A DNA stretch of 64,000 nucleotides, from contig NZ_JACHGB010000002.1 in the NCBI RefSeq assembly GCF_014202215.1, positions 310,001-374,000 on the forward strand, written 5' to 3'. This DNA is from Quisquiliibacterium transsilvanicum (GTDB lineage: Bacteria > Pseudomonadota > Gammaproteobacteria > Burkholderiales > Burkholderiaceae_E). This document shows positions 37,075 through 44,583 of the stretch, in pieces. Each line of letters begins with the position of its first letter. Position 1 is the first letter of the stretch. The position numbers were made by a program, and so were the translations under genes. Under the pieces are notes generated by a model. It saw nothing but the letters and a program-made list of their open reading frames with translations, had not been told where the DNA came from and searched no databases.

Positions 37075-39063
37075 ATGGCCTACTTCATCACCGGCGCTTC
37101 AGGCTTCATTGGCAGGCGGCTCGTCAGGAAGCTGCTCGCGCGCCGAGGCAGCGTCGTCTACTTCCTGGTGCGCGACGCCTCCCCCGAGAAGCTTGCGCCG
37201 CTGTACGAGTTCTGGAAGACGACCGCCAAGCGCGCCATCCCCGTACAGGGCGACATCGCCCAGCCCGGCCTGGGCCTGCGCGCGGCCGACCGCAAGGCGC
37301 TCAAGGGCGCGGTGAAGCACTTCTTCCATCTCGCCGCCATCTACGACCTGAAGGCGGATGCCGAGTCGCAGGCGCGCGTCAACGTCGAAGGCACCCGCAA
37401 CGTGGTCGGGCTGGCCAACGAGATCGGCGCCGGCTGCTTCCACCATGTCAGCTCGATCGCAGCGGCGGGGATGTTCGAGGGCATGTTCCGCGAGGACATG
37501 TTCGAGGAGGCCGAGGGGCTGGACCACCCGTACTTCTCCACCAAGCACGACTCCGAGAAAGTCGTGCGCACCGAGCTGAAGGTGCCGTTCCGCGTCTACC
37601 GTCCGGGCCTGGTGGTCGGCGACTCCCGGACCGGCGAGATGGACAAGATCGACGGCCCCTACTACTTCTTCAAGCTGATCCAGCGGCTGCGCCGGATCCT
37701 GCCGCCGTGGATGCCCACCATCGGCATCGAGGGCGGGCGCATCAACATCGTCCCGGTGGATTTCGTGGTCGACGCGATGGACCACATCGCCCACCTGCCG
37801 AACCACGACGGCAAGTGCTTCCACCTCGTGGACCCCGAGCCGATGCGCGTGGGCGACGTCTTGAACGCCTTCGCCTCCGCCGCGCATGCGCCCTCGATGT
37901 CGCTGCGGGTGAACGCCGCGCTGCTGGGTTTCATCCCGAAGGGCGTCAAGAAAAGCCTGATGGCGCTCACCCCGGTGCGCCGCATCCGCGACGCGGTGAT
38001 GCGCGATCTCGGCCTGCCCGACGACATCCTCGACTTCGTCAACTACCCCACGCGCTTCGACTGCCGCCAGACGCTGGCAGCGCTCAAGGGCAGCGGCATC
38101 GCGTGCCCGCGGCTGCGCGACTACGCCTGGGTGCTGTGGGACTACTGGGAGCGCCACCTGGATCCCGACCTCTTCATCGACCGCACGCTCAAGGGGCAGG
38201 TCGGCGGAAAGGTGGTGCTGGTCACCGGCGGCTCCTCGGGGATCGGCCTGGCCGCGGCCCGCAAGATCGCCGAGGCCGGCGCGATCACCATCATCTGCGG
38301 GCGTGACCAGGAGAAGCTCGACGAGGCCCGCGCGCTGGTCGAGGCCGATGGCCACCAGCTGGTCACTTTCGCGGTGGACCTCGCCGACATGGCCGACTGC
38401 GACCGGATGACGACGTGGCTGGCCGACACCTACGGCGGCGTCGACGTGCTGGTGAACAACGCCGGCCGCTCGATCCGGCGCGGCATCGAGAACAGCTACG
38501 ACCGCTTCCACGACTTCGAGCGCTGCATGCAGCTCAACTACTACGGCGCGCTGCGCACCACCATGGGCCTGCTGCCTGCCATGGTGGAGAAGCGGCGCGG
38601 CCACGTGATCAACATCTCGTCGATCGGCGTGCTGACCAACGCGCCGCGCTTCTCGGCCTACGTCGCTTCCAAGGCCGCGCTGGACGCCTGGACCCGCTGC
38701 GCCGCCTCGGAGTACGCGGACCTGGGCGTGAAGTTCACCACCATCAACATGCCGCTGGTGCGCACCCCGATGATCGCGCCAACGAAGCTCTACAACAGCG
38801 TGCCGACGCTGGCGCCCGAGGAGGCTGCCGACCTGATCGCCGACGCCATCGTCAACCGGCCGGTGCAGATCGCCACGCGGCTTGGCATTCTCGGCGAGGT
38901 GATGCACGCCATGCTGCCGCGGCTGGCGCAGATCGTCATGAACACCTCGTTCCGGATGTTTCCGGACTCCGACGCCGCCCGCCACGGGGAGGGCGGCAAG
39001 GCGCCCCAGCTGACGGCCGACCAGGTGGCCTTCCAGCAGCTGATGCGGGGCATCCACTTCTAG
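37075..39063 (+). CDS. Alcohol-forming fatty acyl-CoA reductase, two-domain SDR protein
   Basis: A 662-residue fusion. Residues 1–360 are an extended SDR/reductase domain (MAYFITGASGFIGRRLVRKLLARRGSVVYFLVRD; FHHVSSIAAAGMFEG; YRPGLVVGDSRTGEMDKIDGPYYFFK). Residues about 380–640 are a classical SDR domain with VTGGSSGIGLAAARK, VNNAGRSIRRG and the Tyr/Lys pair YVASKAALD. Length and sequence closely match, as I remember it, the Marinobacter reductase that takes acyl-CoA to fatty alcohol with NADPH. Alternatively it could be a generic SDR fusion, but both domains agree. Start ATG after CGGAGGATCTCCC. A WS/DGAT is encoded 4 kb upstream. Confidence 0.88.
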   Translation: MAYFITGASGFIGRRLVRKLLARRGSVVYFLVRDASPEKLAPLYEFWKTTAKRAIPVQGDIAQPGLGLRAADRKALKGAVKHFFHLAAIYDLKADAESQARVNVEGTRNVVGLANEIGAGCFHHVSSIAAAGMFEGMFREDMFEEAEGLDHPYFSTKHDSEKVVRTELKVPFRVYRPGLVVGDSRTGEMDKIDGPYYFFKLIQRLRRILPPWMPTIGIEGGRINIVPVDFVVDAMDHIAHLPNHDGKCFHLVDPEPMRVGDVLNAFASAAHAPSMSLRVNAALLGFIPKGVKKSLMALTPVRRIRDAVMRDLGLPDDILDFVNYPTRFDCRQTLAALKGSGIACPRLRDYAWVLWDYWERHLDPDLFIDRTLKGQVGGKVVLVTGGSSGIGLAAARKIAEAGAITIICGRDQEKLDEARALVEADGHQLVTFAVDLADMADCDRMTTWLADTYGGVDVLVNNAGRSIRRGIENSYDRFHDFERCMQLNYYGALRTTMGLLPAMVEKRRGHVINISSIGVLTNAPRFSAYVASKAALDAWTRCAASEYADLGVKFTTINMPLVRTPMIAPTKLYNSVPTLAPEEAADLIADAIVNRPVQIATRLGILGEVMHAMLPRLAQIVMNTSFRMFPDSDAARHGEGGKAPQLTADQVAFQQLMRGIHF

Positions 39064-39082
39064 TCGGGACGCCGGCCTGCCT

Positions 39083-39997
39083 TCAGTCGGCCCAGGCGAG
39101 CGCCTCGTCCACGGCCGCCCACACGCGCCGGTCGTAGGCGAGCGAGAGGTGGCCGATGCCGGAGAACTCGATGGTCCGCGCGCCCGCCAGCGTCTGGATC
39201 GACTGCGGGGCGACGATGTTGTCGTGGTGGCTGAGCAGCACGGTGAAGCGGCTGCGCAGTTCCGCGTCCTCCGATGCGTCGAGCGCCTGCAGCCAGGCGC
39301 TGTCCATGCGCATCTGCCGGGTGCCTTCGCCCAGGCCCAGCCGCGCGTGGAAGGTGCCGCGGTGCGGCGTGCCGATGGTGACCACGCGCGCGGCCAGGTC
39401 TCCGCCGGTCGAGCGGATCCAGGCGCGCGCCACCAGGCCGCCCATGCTGTGGCCAATCAGCGCGACCCGATGCGCGCCGGTGCGCTCGCGCAGCCGGCGC
39501 ACCGCCTCGCTCAACTGCGGCACGTAGTCGTCGATCGAGCAGAACGCGGGGTCGAGGTCCAGGGCCTCGACCGCATGGCCCCGCTCCGCCAGCCAGGCCG
39601 CGAAGGGGCGCCAGATCTGCCGGTTGCAGAAGTAGCCATGCACCAGCAGCACCGGCACCTCGGATGACGAGGGGCCCGCGCCCGCGAGCGGCGCCGGATG
39701 CCGCCAGGGCAGGGCGAACTGGAAGGTGCGGATGGAGTCGGCCACCTCCCTGAAGTAGGTCGACGCCGCGCCGGCCAGGCTCAGGCGCTGCGCCTCGGGC
39801 GTGGGGCTGCCCGCGAGCGAGGCGACTCCGAAGTTGAGGCCGACCACGCCCGCGTGGACCAGCAGCGGGGCCGCCAGCCCGGCGGGGACTGCCGCGGCCC
39901 AGCTCCAGCCGGCGTCGGCGCCGAGCCAGGTGGCGAGGCCGGCGGCGCAGAGAAGTTCGAGGAGGACGAGGATGCGAAGGATGCGTGCGATCTGCAT
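39083..39997 (-). CDS. α/β-hydrolase, lipase-like, membrane-anchored
   Basis: A 304-residue protein with two N-terminal hydrophobic segments (residues about 5–60) followed by a lipase-type hydrolase domain. VPVLLVHGYFCNRQIWRPF is the oxyanion strand, VALIGHSMGGLVAR the nucleophile elbow, and SGIGHLSLAYD the likely His. The Asp is probably in SHHDNIVAP. Esterase or lipase activity at the inner membrane is likely, substrate unknown. It is convergent with the acyl-CoA reductase, 20 bases apart. Confidence 0.85.
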   Translation of the reverse strand: MQIARILRILVLLELLCAAGLATWLGADAGWSWAAAVPAGLAAPLLVHAGVVGLNFGVASLAGSPTPEAQRLSLAGAASTYFREVADSIRTFQFALPWRHPAPLAGAGPSSSEVPVLLVHGYFCNRQIWRPFAAWLAERGHAVEALDLDPAFCSIDDYVPQLSEAVRRLRERTGAHRVALIGHSMGGLVARAWIRSTGGDLAARVVTIGTPHRGTFHARLGLGEGTRQMRMDSAWLQALDASEDAELRSRFTVLLSHHDNIVAPQSIQTLAGARTIEFSGIGHLSLAYDRRVWAAVDEALAWAD

Positions 39998-40006
39998 GCG
40001 CCGATG

Positions 40007-41626
40007 CTACGCCAGCCCGACGGGCGTGCGGCCGGTGAGGCTGGCCGCGAGCTCCGTCGCCAGGCGCGCCACCGTTCCGTAGATCGACAGCTGGGGATTG
40101 GCCCCGATCGAGGTCGGGAACAGCGATCCGTCGTGCACCGACACCGCCTCCAGCGCGTGCATCCTGCCGTCCGGGCGAGCGACGCCCCGCCGCTCGTCGG
40201 CGGCCATCGTGCAGCCGCCCATCACGTGGGCCGACACCACGCGCGCCAGCAGCGGCTCCATCGGCAGCGCCACGATCGCCTCGCGCGCCGCCTTCCAGCT
40301 GTCGTAGCTGCCTGCGCGCTCATGCACCGGCACCACCGAACGCGCGCCGGCAGCGAACTGGATCTCGGCCATCGCGAGCAGCCCGCGGCGCACGCCGTCG
40401 AAGATCGTCTCGTCCAGCGGGTAGTCGAGCACCGGGCTGCCGTCGCTGCGCAACTCCACCCGTCCGCCCTTGGACAGCGGATGGAAACCGTCGCGCAGCA
40501 GCGCCAGCAGCGCATGGGTGTGGCGGAAGTCGCGCATCTGCAGCGCGTGCTGGCGGCCGAAGCCCTGCATCGTGGTCGAGAACAGCACCGGATGCAGCGG
40601 CGGGGCCTCCAGCTTGAAGCCGAGCGGGCCGTCGATCGGCACCGAGTCCAGGAAGTGATCGCTGTACAGCGTCTGCGGCGCGCCGTCGAAGCCGTCGACC
40701 TGCTCCTCGTGCAGGGCGGACGAGATCACCGTCGGGTGCAGGAAGGTGCGCGTGCCGATCAGGCCGTGGGGGTCGGGCGCGTCCGAGCGCAGCAGCAGCC
40801 CCGGCGTGTTGATCGCGCCGCCGGCCAGCACGTAGTGCCGGGCCCGCACCACCGAGCGCCGGCCGGACGGCTGCAGGCCGGTCGCGTCCAGCCACTCGAT
40901 TTCCAGGCCCGTGGGGCGCCCGCCCACGAGCAGCAGCCGCTGCGCGCGGGCCCGGGTCAGCAGCCGCGCGCCGAGGTCCAGCGCCGCCGGAATCGTCGTC
41001 AGCAGCATCGACTGCTTGGCGTTGGTCGGGCAGCCCATTCCGCAGTAGCCGAGGTTGAAGCAGTTGCGCACGTTGCGCGAGATCGCCGCCACCGGGATTC
41101 CCAGCGCATGGGCGCCGATCCGCAGCAGCTCGTTGTTGCGGTTCGGCTCGAAGACCGACGGCGCGATCGACAGCCTGCGCTCGGCCTGCTCGAACCAGGG
41201 CGCAAGCGCCTCGGGCGAGAAGCCCTCCAGGCCGAAGCGGCTGCGCCAGAACTCCAGCGTGCGCGCAGGGGTGCGGAAGCTGGAGGTCCAGTTGACCGTG
41301 GTGGAGCCGCCCACACAGCGGCCCTGCATCACGTTGATTCCCTTGTCCTTGGTGCGGCGTGAGGCCGACTCCTGGTAGAGCTGCGGATAGGCCTGCGACT
41401 CGCGCATGTCGAAGTGCCGCGAGCTGCGCAGCGGGCCTTCCTCGATCAGCAGCACTGAGAGGCCGTTGCGCGCGAGCACCTCGGCAGTGACGCCGCCGCC
41501 GGCGCCGGTGCCGACGATCGCCACGTCGCAGTCGAACTCCGCCGGTGGCGGCGCAGGGTCGGCGCCGTCGAGCACCTTCCAGCCGCGGGCCAGGCCGGCG
41601 ACGATTGGGTCGGGGAAGCTGCTCAT
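40007..41626 (-). CDS. GMC family FAD oxidoreductase
   Basis: A 539-residue flavoprotein. The FAD-binding Rossmann motif is VAIVGTGAGGGVTAEVLARNGLSVLLIEEG, with GRCVGGSTTVNWTSSFRTP as the second GMC signature and AHVMGGCTMAADERRG and IYGTVARLATELA near the C-terminus. Relatives oxidise long-chain alcohols, sterols or sugars. It has no signal peptide, but the upstream gene encodes a small Tat-signal protein, as in gluconate-dehydrogenase-type complexes. Its place among wax-ester genes makes fatty alcohol a reasonable guess. Confidence 0.88.
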   Translation of the reverse strand: MSSFPDPIVAGLARGWKVLDGADPAPPPAEFDCDVAIVGTGAGGGVTAEVLARNGLSVLLIEEGPLRSSRHFDMRESQAYPQLYQESASRRTKDKGINVMQGRCVGGSTTVNWTSSFRTPARTLEFWRSRFGLEGFSPEALAPWFEQAERRLSIAPSVFEPNRNNELLRIGAHALGIPVAAISRNVRNCFNLGYCGMGCPTNAKQSMLLTTIPAALDLGARLLTRARAQRLLLVGGRPTGLEIEWLDATGLQPSGRRSVVRARHYVLAGGAINTPGLLLRSDAPDPHGLIGTRTFLHPTVISSALHEEQVDGFDGAPQTLYSDHFLDSVPIDGPLGFKLEAPPLHPVLFSTTMQGFGRQHALQMRDFRHTHALLALLRDGFHPLSKGGRVELRSDGSPVLDYPLDETIFDGVRRGLLAMAEIQFAAGARSVVPVHERAGSYDSWKAAREAIVALPMEPLLARVVSAHVMGGCTMAADERRGVARPDGRMHALEAVSVHDGSLFPTSIGANPQLSIYGTVARLATELAASLTGRTPVGLA

Positions 41627-41644
41627 GGCGGCGCGGTCCGTCGG

Positions 41645-42139
41645 TCAGAGGTTCAGGGGGCCGGGATAGCCGATCGACTCCCAGGTCGATTCGTCGGCGT
41701 ACCAGGCGGCCAGGGTGAGGTCGTGCAGCGCCCCGTAGCCGCTGCGCATCAGCGCGACCGGATGCTGCCGCCAGCGCTCGAGGAAGGCCGCGACCTCGTC
41801 CCGGCCGGTCTCGTCCCAGGAACTGCGCACACCCGCCAGCGCGATCCGGCTGGGCGGTATCGCCAGCAGCGCGAAGAGCTGCGCGGCCTCCGCGCGCGCC
41901 GCCGGAGGCAGGCCCGCGATGGCGGTGTCGACCCCCTCGGCGCAGCGGGCCACGGCGGCAGCGCGCGCCTGGGGTTCGTCGGGGAGGGCGCCGTCGAGCA
42001 CCGCCGGAATCACTGCCAGCAGCACCTGGCGCCGGTCGGCGTCGGGGTCCCGGCCGACGAGCACCGCGGTGAACCCGCCCACGGCCAGCAGTGCGCCGCC
42101 CAGCAGCCCTGCCTTGAGGAATGTGCGTCGCGTCGTCAT
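41645..42139 (-). CDS. Tat-signal small subunit partner of the GMC oxidoreductase
   Basis: A 164-residue protein starting MTTRRTFLKAGLLGGALLAVGGF, a twin-arginine signal (TRRTFLK) with a hydrophobic stretch. The rest is helical and resembles the small (gamma) subunit of gluconate 2-dehydrogenase and other GMC partners. It ends 18 bases before the GMC gene and probably carries that folded flavoprotein through the Tat pore. No cytochrome subunit gene is adjacent. Confidence 0.8.
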   Translation of the reverse strand: MTTRRTFLKAGLLGGALLAVGGFTAVLVGRDPDADRRQVLLAVIPAVLDGALPDEPQARAAAVARCAEGVDTAIAGLPPAARAEAAQLFALLAIPPSRIALAGVRSSWDETGRDEVAAFLERWRQHPVALMRSGYGALHDLTLAAWYADESTWESIGYPGPLNL

Positions 42140-42236
42140 CCCGTCGATTCTAGGCGGGGCCCCGTAGAGCGGCCGCTCTAATCGCGCGCCGCCGACGGCT
42201 TCTTCCGGGCGGCCGTGCCGGTATCATCGCGCCGCG

Positions 42237-42947
42237 ATGGAACATTCCGAAAGACTCCTGCGCGCCGCCACCGAGGTGGCCTCCCTGCGGGCCGGCATCG
42301 CGGCAGATGCCCGCCTGCGCGGCTGGAGCGTCGCGCTCAAGCACTGGCAGTCGGCCCGGCTCGCGGCCACGCATGCCGACCTGCTCGCCGAGCCCCGCCA
42401 CCGCGAAGCTGCGCGCTTCTTCCTCGAAGACCTTTACGGCGCGAAAGATTTCTCGCAGCGCGACGCGGAGCTCGGCCATGTGGTCCCGGTGCTGGCGCGC
42501 ACCCTGCCGAACAGCGCGCTGGCCACGCTGGCCGACGCGGTCGAGCTCGATGCCCTCTCCGAGCGGCTCGATGAGGCGATGGCCAGCCTGCTGCGCCGCG
42601 CCGACGCGGCCGACATCGATGAGGCGTCCTACGCCCGGGCCTACCGGGACAGCGCCCCGAGGGCCGATCGCGAGCATCAGCTCGACCTGGTGCTGTCGAT
42701 CGGCCGGTCGCTGGACCGACTGGTACGGATGCCGCTGCTCGGCGGGCTGCTGGGCGCGATGGCGGGGCCGGCCAGGCTCGCGGGCGTCCCGACGATGCAC
42801 GACTTCCTGGTGCGCGGCTTCCGGGCCTTCAAGGGCATTGGCGGCGCGACCGTCTTCCTCGCCCGCATCGACGCGCGCGAGCGGGTCATCCTGCGGGCGC
42901 TGTTCGACGGGCAGGACACCGGCTGGACGGCGCGGGCTTTCGCCTGA
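42237..42947 (+). CDS. FFLEELY-motif protein of unknown function
   Basis: A 236-residue helical protein. The conserved segment ARFFLEDLYGAKDFSQRD corresponds to the FFLEELY motif that names this uncharacterised proteobacterial family. The C-terminal part, FLVRGFRAFKGIGGATVFLARIDARERVILRALFDG, is also typical. No signal peptide or known domain. The reading frame ends 69 bases before rpsF and overlaps the likely promoter of that operon. Confidence 0.8.
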   Translation: MEHSERLLRAATEVASLRAGIAADARLRGWSVALKHWQSARLAATHADLLAEPRHREAARFFLEDLYGAKDFSQRDAELGHVVPVLARTLPNSALATLADAVELDALSERLDEAMASLLRRADAADIDEASYARAYRDSAPRADREHQLDLVLSIGRSLDRLVRMPLLGGLLGAMAGPARLAGVPTMHDFLVRGFRAFKGIGGATVFLARIDARERVILRALFDGQDTGWTARAFA

Positions 42948-42953
42948 TATCAT
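42924..42953 (+). promoter_or_regulatory. Predicted promoter of the rpsF operon
   Basis: A −35 like TGGACG and an extended −10 TGATATCAT (TATCAT at 42948–42953) are separated by 18 bases and lie about 65 bases before the rpsF ATG, at the end of the preceding gene. It is the most AT-rich promoter-like stretch here. Confidence 0.4.
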
Positions 42954-43016
42954 CCACGGTTCCCTTGCCGCACTGCGTTCGACGCCGCAGGCGGCCCAAG
43001 TCCACGAGGAGAGTAA

Positions 43017-43412
43017 ATGCGTCACTATGAAATCGTATTCATCGTCCACCCGGATCAGAGCGAGCAGGTTCCCGGCATGATCGAGCGCTACAAGGCGCTG
43101 GTCGAAGCCCAGGAAGGCAAGGTCCACCGGATCGAGGACTGGGGCCGCCGCCAGCTGTCCTACCCGATCCAGAAGATCGCCAAGGCCCACTACGTGCTCA
43201 TGAACATCGAGATCGGTCCGGTCACGCTGGGTGAGCTCGAGCATGCCTTCCGCTTCAACGACGCCGTGCTGCGCCACCTCACGGTGTCGATGCGCAAGGC
43301 CGAGACCGGCCCGTCGCCGATGTGGAAGCAGATCCAGCGCGAGGAGGCCCGCAAGGCCACCGCCGAGCCGGCTCCTGCCCCTGCCCCCGCCGCTGCCGCT
43401 GCGGCCGAGTAA
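43017..43412 (+). CDS. rpsF: 30S ribosomal protein S6
   Basis: A 131-residue S6 protein: [30 protein letters not shown], then [27 protein letters not shown], are unmistakable. The last 20 residues are an Ala/Pro-rich tail ([15 protein letters not shown]), longer than in E. coli before modification. GAGGAG precedes the ATG. First gene of the rpsF–priB–rpsR–rplI operon. Confidence 0.97.
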   Translation: MRHYEIVFIVHPDQSEQVPGMIERYKALVEAQEGKVHRIEDWGRRQLSYPIQKIAKAHYVLMNIEIGPVTLGELEHAFRFNDAVLRHLTVSMRKAETGPSPMWKQIQREEARKATAEPAPAPAPAAAAAAE

Positions 43413-43436
43413 GCGCTCGCTGGACGAACGGAGCAG

Positions 43437-43739
43437 GTGAGGGCGAACAGGATCGAGTTGCTGGGCAGGCTGGCGGCGCGCGAGTCGCTGCGCTACAGCC
43501 CGGCAGGCATCCCGATCCTCTCGGCCAGCCTCCAGCACGAGTCCGGGCAGCAGGAAGCCGGGGCCGAGCGCAAGGTGGAGCTCGAGATCGCCGCAGTGTT
43601 CGCGGGCCCTCTGGCCTCGAGCGCAGACCGCGTCCCTCTGGGCGCCGGCCTGCAGGTCGGGGGGTTCCTGGCGCCGAAGCGCCGTTCGTCGAAGCAGCTG
43701 GTGTTGCACGTAACCGAATTCGAATTGATCGAGGTGTGA
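43437..43739 (+). CDS. priB: Primosomal replication protein N
   Basis: A 100-residue single-strand DNA-binding OB-fold protein used in replication restart. [28 protein letters not shown] and [28 protein letters not shown] match PriB. It starts with GTG after AACGGAGCAG. Its position between rpsF and rpsR is the conserved proteobacterial order. Confidence 0.95.
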   Translation: MRANRIELLGRLAARESLRYSPAGIPILSASLQHESGQQEAGAERKVELEIAAVFAGPLASSADRVPLGAGLQVGGFLAPKRRSSKQLVLHVTEFELIEV

Positions 43740-43740
43740 T

Positions 43741-44013
43741 ATGGCGTACTTCCGCCGTGGTTCCAAAGACAAGAAGAAGCGTCCGACGCAGAGCGCGCTG
43801 TTCAAGCGCAAGAAATTCTGCCGCTTCACTGCCGAGAAGATCGAGTGGATCGACTACAAGGATGTCGACATCCTCAAGGACTTCATCACCGATACCGGCA
43901 AGATCATCCCCGCCCGCCTGACCGGCACCAAGGCGCGCTTCCAGCGCCAGCTGTCGGAGGCGATCAAGCGTGCGCGCTTCCTGGCCCTGATGCCCTACAC
44001 CGACAACCACTGA
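43741..44013 (+). CDS. rpsR: 30S ribosomal protein S18
   Basis: A 90-residue S18: [67 protein letters not shown] is the canonical core and end. It begins one base after the priB stop. Confidence 0.98.
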   Translation: MAYFRRGSKDKKKRPTQSALFKRKKFCRFTAEKIEWIDYKDVDILKDFITDTGKIIPARLTGTKARFQRQLSEAIKRARFLALMPYTDNH

Positions 44014-44029
44014 GCACGGGAGAAACAAG

Positions 44030-44479
44030 ATGCAGATCATCCTGCTCGAAAAGGTCGTCAACCTGGGTCAGCTTGGCGACGTCGTCAAGGTCAAGGACGG
44101 CTACGCGCGCAATTTCCTGATCCCCCAGCGCATGGCGCGTCGCGCCACCAAGGTGGCGATCGAAGAGTTCGAGGCCAAGCGCGCCGAACTCGAGAAGATC
44201 CAGGCCGACAAGCTGGCCGCTGCGCAGGCGCTCGGCGACAAGCTCAACGGCCTGGCCATCGAGATCCCGAACAAGGCTGGCGTCGACGGCCGTCTGTTCG
44301 GCTCGGTCACCAACTTCGACATCGCTGAAGCGCTGGTCAAGCAGGGCTTCAAGATCGAGAAGGCCATGGTGCGCCTGCCCGACGGTCCGCTGAAGGCCCT
44401 CGGCGAGTTCAAGGTCGAAGTGGCTCCGCACGCCGACGTCGTCTCCGAGGTCAGCGTCACGGTGGTCCAGGAGGCCTGA
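44030..44479 (+). CDS. rplI: 50S ribosomal protein L9
   Basis: A 149-residue L9. The N-terminal rRNA-binding domain [36 protein letters not shown], a long helix ([19 protein letters not shown]) and the C-terminal domain are all intact. It ends the ribosomal operon and is followed by two strong hairpins before dnaB. Confidence 0.98.
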   Translation: MQIILLEKVVNLGQLGDVVKVKDGYARNFLIPQRMARRATKVAIEEFEAKRAELEKIQADKLAAAQALGDKLNGLAIEIPNKAGVDGRLFGSVTNFDIAEALVKQGFKIEKAMVRLPDGPLKALGEFKVEVAPHADVVSEVSVTVVQEA

Positions 44480-44485
44480 TCGCAG

Positions 44486-44539
44486 GGGGGCGCAAGCCCC
44501 CGCAGCGGCAGTCTTCGAAGGGGCGCTCTGCGCCCCTTC
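44486..44539 (+). terminator. Two hairpins after rplI
   Basis: First hairpin (44486–44501): GGGGGC, GNRA-type loop GCAA, GCCCCC. Second (44517–44539): perfect 10-bp stem GAAGGGGCGC / GCGCCCCTTC with loop TCT. The second is followed by CGCATTT rather than a long T-run. They probably end or attenuate the ribosomal transcript 45 bases before dnaB. Confidence 0.65.
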
Positions 44540-44583
44540 CGCATTTCCGGGGCGCCGCGCGCCGGCTTCGCTAACATAGCCCC

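Noticed and set aside
37099-39456. A 785-codon open frame antisense to the acyl-CoA reductase
   Set aside because: The sense strand encodes a complete two-domain reductase with all motifs; the antisense translation is compositionally biased and has no domain.
40007-42139. Calling the GMC pair a gluconate 2-dehydrogenase
   Set aside because: The cytochrome c subunit is missing and the GMC protein lacks close resemblance to the gluconate enzyme; only the small-subunit arrangement is shared.
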